Source: Armatimonas rosea | GTDB taxonomy: Bacteria; Armatimonadota; Armatimonadia; Armatimonadales; Armatimonadaceae | Length of the DNA stretch: 64,000 bases | NCBI RefSeq assembly: GCF_014202505.1 | Contig: NZ_JACHGW010000003.1 | Coordinates: 124,001-188,000 of the forward strand | Reading direction: 5' to 3' | Shown here: in pieces, positions 33,063-41,627 of the stretch | Numbering within the stretch: the first letter of the stretch is position 1 | Layout of the letters: each line of letters opens with the position of its first letter | Position numbers and translations under genes: made by a program | Notes under the pieces: model-generated | Told to the model about the DNA's origin: nothing | The model's database searches: none | Seen by the model: the letters and a program-made list of their open reading frames with translations, nothing else

Positions 33063-34440
33063 CCGTGGCGACCGTGCCCTTGCCCGGCTCGCTCTCCAGG
33101 GTGAGTGTCCCTCCCAGGGTTGCGGCGATAGCATGGCAGATCGAGAGCCCCAGCCCCGTCCCGCCATCGTCGCGGGCTCGGGCTGTGTCGGGGCGGTAGA
33201 AGGGCTGTCCCAGCTGTGCTAGGTGCTCCGGCGCGATCCCGGAGCCGGTGTCGCGAATCGTGAGCACAAGGGAGTCGCCCACACGCTGCGCCTGAACCGT
33301 CACGAGGCCATCGGGCGGGGTGTGGCGCAGGGCGTTGCTGACAAGGTTACCCACCAGCCGCAGGAGCAGATCGCGGTCCGACGAAAACTCCAGTGTCGGG
33401 GCGATCTCCAGGAGGGCGGGGGGCGGAACCGCGGCACGGAGCACCTCGGCGAGCTGGAGGGGCGTGCGTCGCACCGGGAGCGCGCCGTTCTGCGAGCGTG
33501 CCAGAAAGAGCAGGTCGCCCACCAGACGATTTGCCCGGTCCGTGGCATCGTCGGCGCTGGCCACCGCCTCTGCATGGAGGGCCGGGGGAAGGTCGGAGCG
33601 GCGGAGCAGGCCCAGCGCGGTCTTGATGGTGGCAAGGGGCGTGCGGAGCTCGTGGCTGGCGTGCGACGTGAACTGCTTCTGGCGCGTAAAGGCATCGTCG
33701 AGGCGCGCGAGCGAGCGGTTGAGCATCTGGGTCAGCTGGTCGAGCTCATCGCCGCCTCCCGGCTCGGGCAGGCGCTCCCCAAGCTTCTCCGCCTCGATAT
33801 GGCTCGCCGCCTCGGTGAGCTGGCGGACCGGGGCGAGGGCGCGGCTGGTCAGCCAGAGGCCACCCAGACCCGCAAAGAGGCAGAGGATCGGCAGCAAGAG
33901 CACCAGCGAGTAGGTCACCGACGAGAGCGCGGCCTCGACGGGGCCGGTGGGGGCACCTGTCTGAACCGCCCCGAGAAGGTGGCCGTCGGGGGCGTAGACG
34001 GGCCGGGTGTAGGTCAGGACCTCCACTCCCTCCGAGTCCCCAAGGTTCCAGGTTGCCTTGCCCTGGCGTGCCGCCTCCAGACCGACCTCGGACCAGGGGG
34101 CCTGCCCCTCGTTCTGGTCAAAGTTCCAGCGTCGGGGGCGCAGAGGGAGCCCAAAGTCGGCGGGACGGGGCCGTCCTAGGCCTGGTGGACCGCCGCGCTC
34201 TCGCTCGCCGGGGGGACCCTCGCGCTCGGGACGCGGACCCTCAGGACCGCCCTCACCGCCGGGAAGCCCGCGGGCCATGGCATTGGCGAGTGGCTCGGCC
34301 TGCGCGATCAGGAGCTGCTCCTGGCGCTCGTGGAGCACCTTGCCGATCACCAGGCGTGTCGCGGTGGCAAAGCCCAGGAGCGCCAGCGCCAGGAGCCCGA
34401 CATTGCCCATCGTCAGGCGCGTGCGCACCGAGAGCCTCAC
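33049..34440 (-). CDS. Two-component sensor histidine kinase
   Basis: The 463-residue protein has a membrane helix at about 13-33, a periplasmic sensor region, a second helix at about 177-197, HAMP, a HisKA domain with phospho-acceptor His263 in ASHELRTP, and an HATPase domain with the N box LVGNLVSNALRH, DTGSGI and GGTGLGLS. The periplasmic part holds a Pro/Gly/Arg/Glu-rich stretch (about 58-97) of low complexity. It overlaps the response-regulator gene by ATGA, and is its partner. The signal is not known. Confidence 0.93.
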   Translation of the reverse strand: MRLSVRTRLTMGNVGLLALALLGFATATRLVIGKVLHERQEQLLIAQAEPLANAMARGLPGGEGGPEGPRPEREGPPGERERGGPPGLGRPRPADFGLPLRPRRWNFDQNEGQAPWSEVGLEAARQGKATWNLGDSEGVEVLTYTRPVYAPDGHLLGAVQTGAPTGPVEAALSSVTYSLVLLLPILCLFAGLGGLWLTSRALAPVRQLTEAASHIEAEKLGERLPEPGGGDELDQLTQMLNRSLARLDDAFTRQKQFTSHASHELRTPLATIKTALGLLRRSDLPPALHAEAVASADDATDRANRLVGDLLFLARSQNGALPVRRTPLQLAEVLRAAVPPPALLEIAPTLEFSSDRDLLLRLVGNLVSNALRHTPPDGLVTVQAQRVGDSLVLTIRDTGSGIAPEHLAQLGQPFYRPDTARARDDGGTGLGLSICHAIAATLGGTLTLESEPGKGTVATVTLS

Positions 34441-35114
34441 GACGAAGTCTCCCGCAGGATATAGCCGCGGCGGTGGACCGTGTGGATGAGCTTCTCCTCC
34501 TCCGCGCGGCCCCCGTCGATCTTCCGACGAAGCGCGGCGACATGCACATCGACCGTGTTCGATGCCGAGTCCGGGTCGCCCCAGGCCGCCAGGATCGCCT
34601 CCCGGCTCACGACATGCCCCTCCCGGCTGGCGAGTGTGGCGAGCAATTCGTACTCTCGGGGGGTGAGGCTAAGGGCCTGCCCGGCGCGTGTTGCCTCCTG
34701 CGCCTCGGTGTCGATCTCGATATCCGCGACTTTAATATGCCGCCGCCGCTGCTGGCGCTCCCGTCGGATCAGCGCTGCTACCCGCGCTTGGAGCTCCTCA
34801 AAGGCAAAGGGCTTGACCAGGTAGTCATCGGCCCCCAGATTCAGCCCCTTCACTCGCTCCTCGACTTCATCGAGGGCCGTGAGCATCAAGATCGGGGTGG
34901 TGTTGCGCCTATCGCGGAGCCGGCGGCAGATCCCCCAGCCGTCCATGCCCGGGAGCATGACGTCCATTAAGATCACCGCCCAGCCCCCCTCGCAGGCACG
35001 CTCAAAGCCCTCGATGCCGTCGCGGCAGACCGTGACCTGGTAGCCCGCTAGCTCTAGTCCCTGGGAGATCAGTCGCCCCAGAGCCAGCTCATCCTCAATC
35101 AAGAGCACCCGCAT
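34437..35114 (-). CDS. OmpR-family response regulator
   Basis: The 225-residue protein has a receiver domain with Asp51 as phospho-acceptor (VILMDVMLPGMDGW) and Lys101 (LVKPF), then a winged-helix DNA-binding domain (about 125-225, LSLTPREYELLATLASREGHV, ending RRGYILRE). It is transcribed first, followed by its histidine kinase with ATGA overlap. I start it at ATG 35114 (MRVLLIEDE), 5 nt after a TACAAT box. A longer in-frame stretch upstream is not plausible for this family. Confidence 0.95.
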   Translation of the reverse strand: MRVLLIEDELALGRLISQGLELAGYQVTVCRDGIEGFERACEGGWAVILMDVMLPGMDGWGICRRLRDRRNTTPILMLTALDEVEERVKGLNLGADDYLVKPFAFEELQARVAALIRRERQQRRRHIKVADIEIDTEAQEATRAGQALSLTPREYELLATLASREGHVVSREAILAAWGDPDSASNTVDVHVAALRRKIDGGRAEEEKLIHTVHRRGYILRETSS

Positions 35115-35119
35115 GGCGT

Positions 35120-35125
35120 ATTGTA
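35120..35125 (-). promoter_or_regulatory. Leaderless -10 box (two-component operon)
   Basis: TACAAT, then ACGCC, then ATG at 35114: a 5-nt gap that fixes the start. Confidence 0.55.
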
Positions 35126-35172
35126 CGGCACATGAGAATCTAAGGGCAGTTTGCCAATAATCCTTACTTAGA

Positions 35173-36831
35173 ATGTCACAAACGAACGAGGCCCTCGACC
35201 AGCTACTTGCCGAAGCCACACAGTGGGAGCGGCGTAGCCTCACGCAAGCACAGGTGCTGGCTCAGGAAGCGCTTCGACGCTGTCAGGAAGAAGACTATGC
35301 CTCGGGGTGTGTCTATGCCCAGCGCCTGCTGGCAGGTATCGCCCTGCAAGAGGGGCGGATGGACGAAGCTGCACAGCGTCTTGAGGAGGGGCTTGCCCTC
35401 GCGCGGCCCCTGGGAGACCCCGCACCGATCAGCGCTTGTCTCTACACCCGCGGCTGGCTTCTCTACTCCCAGGGGGCGCTCTGGGAGGCGATTGCCAGCT
35501 ACTCCGAGGCGGCGACCCTGCGTGCGGGGCCGGGGCTGGAGACACCGCGCGCCAATACATTTAACGCGATGGGGATTGTCTACCGTGAGCTCGGGGACTA
35601 CGATCAGTCGCTTGCCTGCTACAGTCAAGCCCGGGCGCTCTTTCGCCAAGTCAAGGATGTCTTTGGCGAGGGAACCACTCTCAATAACCTCGGGCTCCTG
35701 GAGGCGGACTGGAAGAGCTACACAAATGCGCTTCGGTACTACCATGAGACACTAGAGTGTGCTCTGGCGTGTGGGGACCTCATGCTCCAGACATCGGCCT
35801 ACTACAATATCGCTCTTGCCCATATCCTCCTAGACGAGCCCTGGCACTCGGTTCCCTTTGCCCGCCACGCCCGGCGCACGGCCCGTGTGCTCGGCAACCC
35901 GAGCTGGCGGATCAATGCGCGCTTGCTGGATGGTATGGTCTACTGTGCCCTACGACGCTTCCCGCGTGCGGAGCGCTCCCTGCTCTGGGCACTTCAGGAG
36001 ACCCGCACACTTCCCGACAACCAGCTGGAGCTACGGGTTCTCAATGAGCTGGGAAACCTCTACCTGCGCTGGCAGCGACCCCACGAGGCACGGGGGCACC
36101 TGGAGCGCTGCCTGGAGCTCGCTGGGGCGATGCAGGCCAACCTGCAGCTGGTAACTTGCCATGAGTACCTGGTTGAGACGATGGAGCTGCTGCAAGACTT
36201 CGAGCGCGCCCTCTACCATCACAAGGAGTTCCACCGCATGGAGCGCCAGCGCTTCGATAGTGTCACCGAGAAGCAGCGCCTCATGCTCCGCATGAGCCTG
36301 GATATCGAGCGCCGCGAGCGGGAGGCGGCCCGCCAGCGGGAGCGCAATCGAGAGCTGGAGGAGCTGACACGCCGCGATAGCATGACTGGGCTCTACAACC
36401 ACCGTGCCTTTCAGGAGTTTTTGCGCGAGTCTCTGGCGCGTGAGAAGCCGCTTGCTCTGCTCTTTCTGGATGTGGATCACTTCAAGGACTACAACGATAC
36501 CTTTGGTCACCCCGCCGGCGATGAGGTTCTCCAGCGGCTTGCACGTGTTCTGTGCGAGAGCCTCCACGAGGGGGATATCGCCGCACGCTACGGGGGCGAG
36601 GAGTTTGCCGTGATCCTCACCGGGGCCTCGGCCAAGCGTGCCCACGCGTGTGCGGCACAGCTGGGACAGCGCATCCGGGAGACCCCTTTTCCGCACCGTC
36701 GCGTGACTCTCAGTGTCGGGGTGGCCTTGGCGACCAAGGGAATCACCCCGGACCGCCTGATCGCCGCCGCCGACACGGCGCTCTACCAGGCCAAGAACGC
36801 GGGCCGCGACCGCTGGGCAAGGGCTGCCTAG
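35173..36831 (+). CDS. TPR-GGDEF diguanylate cyclase
   Basis: The 552-residue protein has about seven tetratricopeptide-type repeats (about 20-360), a coiled segment and a GGDEF domain (about 395-550) with active-site GGEEF at 474-478 and DVDHFKDYND upstream. It should make c-di-GMP from GTP in the cytoplasm. The RxxD inhibitory site is not present. TPR domains usually receive a protein signal. It is divergent from the two-component operon (58 bp). Confidence 0.92.
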   Translation: MSQTNEALDQLLAEATQWERRSLTQAQVLAQEALRRCQEEDYASGCVYAQRLLAGIALQEGRMDEAAQRLEEGLALARPLGDPAPISACLYTRGWLLYSQGALWEAIASYSEAATLRAGPGLETPRANTFNAMGIVYRELGDYDQSLACYSQARALFRQVKDVFGEGTTLNNLGLLEADWKSYTNALRYYHETLECALACGDLMLQTSAYYNIALAHILLDEPWHSVPFARHARRTARVLGNPSWRINARLLDGMVYCALRRFPRAERSLLWALQETRTLPDNQLELRVLNELGNLYLRWQRPHEARGHLERCLELAGAMQANLQLVTCHEYLVETMELLQDFERALYHHKEFHRMERQRFDSVTEKQRLMLRMSLDIERREREAARQRERNRELEELTRRDSMTGLYNHRAFQEFLRESLAREKPLALLFLDVDHFKDYNDTFGHPAGDEVLQRLARVLCESLHEGDIAARYGGEEFAVILTGASAKRAHACAAQLGQRIRETPFPHRRVTLSVGVALATKGITPDRLIAAADTALYQAKNAGRDRWARAA

Positions 36832-36872
36832 CACAATCCTACGAAAAATTCGTAAGTTTTCCGCGTCCTATC

Positions 36873-36901
36873 TTGAAATTCAAAGCGCACTGCGGTATCC
36901 T
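36873..36901 (+). promoter_or_regulatory. Vegetative promoter of groESL
   Basis: TTGAAA (36873-36878), 17 bp, TATCCT (36896-36901): a near-consensus housekeeping promoter directly upstream of the CIRCE-like site. Confidence 0.75.
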
Positions 36902-36909
36902 CATACCCG

Positions 36910-36936
36910 TTGGCAGACTCAGTACGAGAGTGCTAA
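36910..36936 (+). promoter_or_regulatory. CIRCE-like HrcA operator
   Basis: The right half GAGTGCTAA matches the CIRCE consensus exactly; the left half TTGGCAGAC keeps 6 of 9 bases, and the 9-bp spacer is correct. The site covers the expected transcription start, so HrcA repression of groESL is likely. The weak left half suggests a loose operator. Confidence 0.8.
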
Positions 36937-36975
36937 AACTGTCAGAAAATTTCGAGATTTTGAGGTTCAAGAAAG

Positions 36976-37263
36976 ATGCTTAAACCACTGGGAGACCGAA
37001 TCGTTGTTAAGGCTGTCGAGGCCGAGACGACCACCGCGGGGGGAATCCTCCTGCCCGATACGGCAAAAGAGAAGCCGCAGACCGCTGAAGTGCTGGCCGT
37101 GGGACCAGGCAAGACCCTGGACAATGGCACCGTTGTCGCGCTAGAGATCGCGGTGGGCGACAAGGTTGTCTACGGCAAGTACAGCGGCACCGAGATCAAG
37201 GTCGATGGCCAGGAGCTGATTATCCTGCGCCAGGACGATGTCCTTGGGATTGTGGAGGGTTAA
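36976..37263 (+). CDS. groES: Co-chaperonin GroES
   Basis: The 95-residue protein is a standard Hsp10: MLKPLGDRIVVKAVEAETTT, the mobile loop TAGGILLPDTAKEKP and the C-terminal EIKVDGQELIILRQDDVLG. It forms the heptameric lid of GroEL. It is first in the operon, 9 bp before groEL, under the promoter and CIRCE-like site upstream. The 5' UTR is about 70 nt. Confidence 0.97.
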   Translation: MLKPLGDRIVVKAVEAETTTAGGILLPDTAKEKPQTAEVLAVGPGKTLDNGTVVALEIAVGDKVVYGKYSGTEIKVDGQELIILRQDDVLGIVEG

Positions 37264-38910
<1,647 letters not shown>

Positions 38911-38914
38911 ATCA

Positions 38915-39000
38915 CCGGGGATTCAAATCCCCGGCTGGTTGTCCAGAGCGTCCCGGGGACGCGCCGAGCGCAGTGCGTTTGGTGCGTCCTCGGGACGCTC
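38915..39000 (+). terminator. Hairpins after groEL; includes dispersed palindrome, copy 1
   Basis: A first hairpin, CCGGGG-ATTCAAAT-CCCCGG (38915-38934), is followed by a long one with arms GAGCGTCCCGGGGACGC (38946-38962) and GCGTCCTCGGGACGCTC (38984-39000), one mismatch. TCGTTTTAAT follows. The second is nearly identical to arms at 60956-61009, so it is a repeat element that may also end transcription. Confidence 0.7.
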
Positions 39001-39044
39001 TCGTTTTAATGGGAGGATGGGTTTTCTCTTTTTGGGGAGCATGG

Positions 39045-39050
39045 TAGCAT
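39045..39050 (+). promoter_or_regulatory. Leaderless -10 box (toxin-antitoxin operon)
   Basis: TAGCAT, then AGCGCT, then ATG at 39057: a 6-nt gap. Confidence 0.55.
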
Positions 39051-39056
39051 AGCGCT

Positions 39057-39362
39057 ATGGAACAGGCGACAACCACACTACTTGAAAATGGTCAGGTGCG
39101 TGTCCGCGTGGGCGAGGCAGAGGGAACCTTTGTTGTGCATGGTAAGCGGCTGGTTCCTTTGTCGCAAGAGCGCGTCTATCGTGACCTCGAACAGGTCTGG
39201 GATCATCTACGAGGACTGGTTTTAGAGGCGGAGGCAGAGCGCTGGCTTTATGCACCGAATCCCACCTTAGAGGGCGCATCGCCGCGCGATCTGATCGAAC
39301 AAGGGGAGACAGAGCGAGTACTAGAGCTGGTTGCGATGGTCGAGCATGGTATCTATTCCTGA
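39057..39362 (+). CDS. Antitoxin of a RES pair (MbcA/ParS-type C-terminus)
   Basis: The 101-residue protein ends with the Xre/MbcA/ParS toxin-binding segment (about 70-101, TLEGASPRDLIEQGETERVL), the form that pairs with RES toxins. The usual Xre helix-turn-helix is absent: the first 40 residues read as beta strands (NGQVRVRVGEAEGTFVVHGK). It may have its own N-terminal fold. It overlaps the toxin gene by 17 bp. No other DNA-binding gene is nearby. Confidence 0.78.
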   Translation: MEQATTTLLENGQVRVRVGEAEGTFVVHGKRLVPLSQERVYRDLEQVWDHLRGLVLEAEAERWLYAPNPTLEGASPRDLIEQGETERVLELVAMVEHGIYS

Positions 39363-39870
39363 CTCCGTTCTTGCCAACCCCGCGCAGTACAATGGGCTCT
39401 GCTACCGAATCTCGGCCCCGCGCTACGCAAATGTCCGTGATGCTCTCTCTGGTGCTGGGGCTCTTCGTGTGGCTGGACGCTACCACGAAAGAGGGGCTTT
39501 CCGATTGGTCTACACGGCAACGACATTTGAAGTCGCGCAAGCCGAGTATTTTCATACAGTAAGCCGTGCTGGTTTCGTTATTGCGGATTTGCTCCCCGTG
39601 ACGATCTTCGCGATAACGGCGCAGCTCTCCAAAGTGCTTGACCTCACGGAGGATACTGTACTCACCGAACTAGGGCTCACATCTGATCTTCTCCTCGGGG
39701 ATTGGGTACTTCCTCAGGCACTCGGACAAGCCGCCAAAGATGCGGGCTACGAAGCTATCCTCGCTCCTTCTACCCATGGTGGGGTGAATCTAAATATCTT
39801 TGTGGAAAACCTCTTACCCACCTCTACCTTCGAAGTTCGCAATCCCGATAAGCTTACTCTCCCCGTTTAA
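39346..39870 (+). CDS. RES-domain toxin, NAD-degrading type
   Basis: The 174-residue protein is a RES-domain toxin: LCYRISAPRY with the expected Arg, GRYHERGAFRLVYTATTFEVAQAEYF with the Glu, and a Ser-containing C-terminal motif SRAGFV. RES toxins of the MbcT/ParT type consume NAD+ by phosphorolysis or ADP-ribosyl transfer. I start at ATG 39346 (MVSIPDSV), which overlaps the antitoxin stop; an ATG at 39331 is an alternative. Neutralised by the antitoxin upstream. Confidence 0.85.
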   Translation: MVSIPDSVLANPAQYNGLCYRISAPRYANVRDALSGAGALRVAGRYHERGAFRLVYTATTFEVAQAEYFHTVSRAGFVIADLLPVTIFAITAQLSKVLDLTEDTVLTELGLTSDLLLGDWVLPQALGQAAKDAGYEAILAPSTHGGVNLNIFVENLLPTSTFEVRNPDKLTLPV

Positions 39871-39906
39871 CTCCATCATGGTTTTGGGGCTGTGGTGTAT
39901 AAACGG

Positions 39907-39912
39907 TAAGAT
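39907..39912 (+). promoter_or_regulatory. Leaderless -10 box (beta-lactamase-fold gene)
   Basis: TAAGAT, then ACCCCT, then ATG at 39919: a 6-nt gap. Confidence 0.55.
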
Positions 39913-39918
39913 ACCCCT

Positions 39919-40995
39919 ATGCAAGACCAAGTGGAGCGTGCGGCTGCGATCCTGACCGATGCCTGTGCGCAGGGGCAGGTGCGGGGGGCGGTGCTGGCGG
40001 TTCGGTGGGGGGCGGAGCGGGTGACCCAGGTGTTTGGGGAGACACCCTCTGTGGACGTGGCGTTTCTCCTGGGCTCGATCTCAAAGCCCATCGTCGTGGC
40101 GGCGGTGATGATCCTCTTCGACCAGGGGCGCTTTGGGCTCGACGACCTAGTGCGCGACTACTTGCCGGAGTTCACGGGGGAGGGGCGCGACCAGGTGACA
40201 GTGCGGCACGTGCTCACCCATGTCTCCGGCCTCCCCGACCAGCTCCCGGAGAACGCGGCCCTGCGCCAGGGCCATGCGCCGCTCTCGGCGTTTGTGGAGG
40301 GGGCGTGCCGGGTGCCGCTGGGGTTTGCGCCGGGGACACGCTACGAGTACTCCAGCATGGCGATCTTGCTGGCGGCGGAGCTGGCACAGCGGCTCACAGG
40401 AGTTGAGATTCGGCAGCTGGTGGCGGAGGCGGTCTTGCTGCCGCTGGGGATGTACCACTCCGCGCTGGGATTGGGAGAACTCGACCCGGCCTTGCTCATG
40501 CCCTGCCAGGTGGAGCATGCGGCAATCGAGGCGGGCGGCGGTGCGCCGGGCTCGGAGGGGTGGGACTGGAACAGCCCGTACTGGCGTGCGCTAGGCTCTC
40601 CCTGGGGCGGTGTCCACGCATCGGCGGGCGATGTGCTGCGCTTCCTAGACGCGTTTCTCCACCCGCACGGGGAGCTCTTTCGGCCGGAGGTCGCGCAGCT
40701 GATGGTCCAGAACCACAACCCCGAAGGGCTCAAGCCGCGCGGCCTTGGCTTTGATTTGGGCCTTGCGGGCACGGAGCGGAGCTTTGGCCACACCGGCTCC
40801 ACGGGGACCCATGCCTGGGCCGACCCCGAGCGCGACTTGACCTGCGTGGTGCTCACCACCCTCCCGACCCGAGCGGTCACGCCGCACCCCACCCAGCTTG
40901 CCTCGGACTATATCGCGGCGATCTCGGCGACAATGGCATCCGTGGCAGCGACTGGGTCTGCGGCGGCGGTGATGGCCCGACCGACAACCAGGTAG
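39919..40995 (+). CDS. Class C beta-lactamase-fold serine hydrolase
   Basis: The 358-residue protein has the penicillin-binding fold motifs: SxxK as Ser53-Ile-Ser-Lys56, a Tyr144-Ser-Ser motif, and HTGSTG in place of KTG. Such proteins are often esterases or D-amino-acid peptidases rather than true beta-lactamases. No signal peptide is evident, so it is likely cytoplasmic. The last 29 codons (AISATMASVAATG and on) lie antisense to the end of pyrF, and seem to be a run-on past a lost stop. Confidence 0.85.
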   Translation: MQDQVERAAAILTDACAQGQVRGAVLAVRWGAERVTQVFGETPSVDVAFLLGSISKPIVVAAVMILFDQGRFGLDDLVRDYLPEFTGEGRDQVTVRHVLTHVSGLPDQLPENAALRQGHAPLSAFVEGACRVPLGFAPGTRYEYSSMAILLAAELAQRLTGVEIRQLVAEAVLLPLGMYHSALGLGELDPALLMPCQVEHAAIEAGGGAPGSEGWDWNSPYWRALGSPWGGVHASAGDVLRFLDAFLHPHGELFRPEVAQLMVQNHNPEGLKPRGLGFDLGLAGTERSFGHTGSTGTHAWADPERDLTCVVLTTLPTRAVTPHPTQLASDYIAAISATMASVAATGSAAAVMARPTTR

Positions 40996-41624
40996 TGTGC
41001 GCCCGCGGCAACGGCGGTGGCTGGGGTGGCGATGCGCTTTTGGTCCTGTGCGCCCACGCCCGCCGGCCGGATGCCGGGGATCACGGTCACAAAGTCTGGG
41101 CCACAGGTCGCGCGGATGGCATCGAGCTCTAGCGGGCTAGAGACCACCCCATCCAGGCCCGCCTCCTGCGCGAGAGCGGCGAGGTGGCTGACGTGCTTGC
41201 TCACGGGGCCGGTCACCCGCAGGTCCGAGGCGAGCGTGAGCTGGTCGATACTGGTCAGGACGGTCACCCCGATCAGCAGGGGCGGTGTCTCGCTCGTGGC
41301 GTGGGCGGCATCGCGGGCGGCCTCCATCATCGCCTTCCCCCCCGACGTGTGCACATTGACCATCCACACCCCACGCTTGGTGGCGGCGCGAATCGCCCCG
41401 GCGACTGTGTTGGGAATGTCATGGAACTTGGCATCGTAGAAGATGCGGTCGATCCCGGCGTCCTGGAGGCGTGCGAAGATATCAAATCCCGCCGCGTTCA
41501 CCAGCTCCAGGCCCACTTTGACGCCGCCTACTTTCCCGGCAAGCTGCTGGGCAAGGGCGAGGGCGTCGTCGGCGGTATCGAAGTCGAGGGCGACTAAAAC
41601 TCGGTCTTTTGGTTCGTTTATCAT
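40908..41624 (-). CDS. pyrF: Orotidine 5'-phosphate decarboxylase
   Basis: The 238-residue protein has the PyrF motif DAKFHDIPNTV, with the catalytic Asp64-Lys66-Asp69 set, and the phosphate-binding PGIRPAG loop and VVGRAIT. It converts OMP to UMP, the last step of de novo pyrimidine synthesis. It starts 3 nt after the stop of the glycosyltransferase gene and so is transcribed with it. Its end overlaps the converging hydrolase gene by 88 bp. Confidence 0.96.
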   Translation of the reverse strand: MINEPKDRVLVALDFDTADDALALAQQLAGKVGGVKVGLELVNAAGFDIFARLQDAGIDRIFYDAKFHDIPNTVAGAIRAATKRGVWMVNVHTSGGKAMMEAARDAAHATSETPPLLIGVTVLTSIDQLTLASDLRVTGPVSKHVSHLAALAQEAGLDGVVSSPLELDAIRATCGPDFVTVIPGIRPAGVGAQDQKRIATPATAVAAGAHYLVVGRAITAAADPVAATDAIVAEIAAI

Positions 41625-41627
41625 AGC

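Noticed and set aside
38915-38934. tRNA-like T-arm (GGGGATTCAAATCCCC) just after groEL
   Set aside because: No acceptor, D-arm or anticodon arm can be built around it, and there is no CCA end. It is a simple hairpin.
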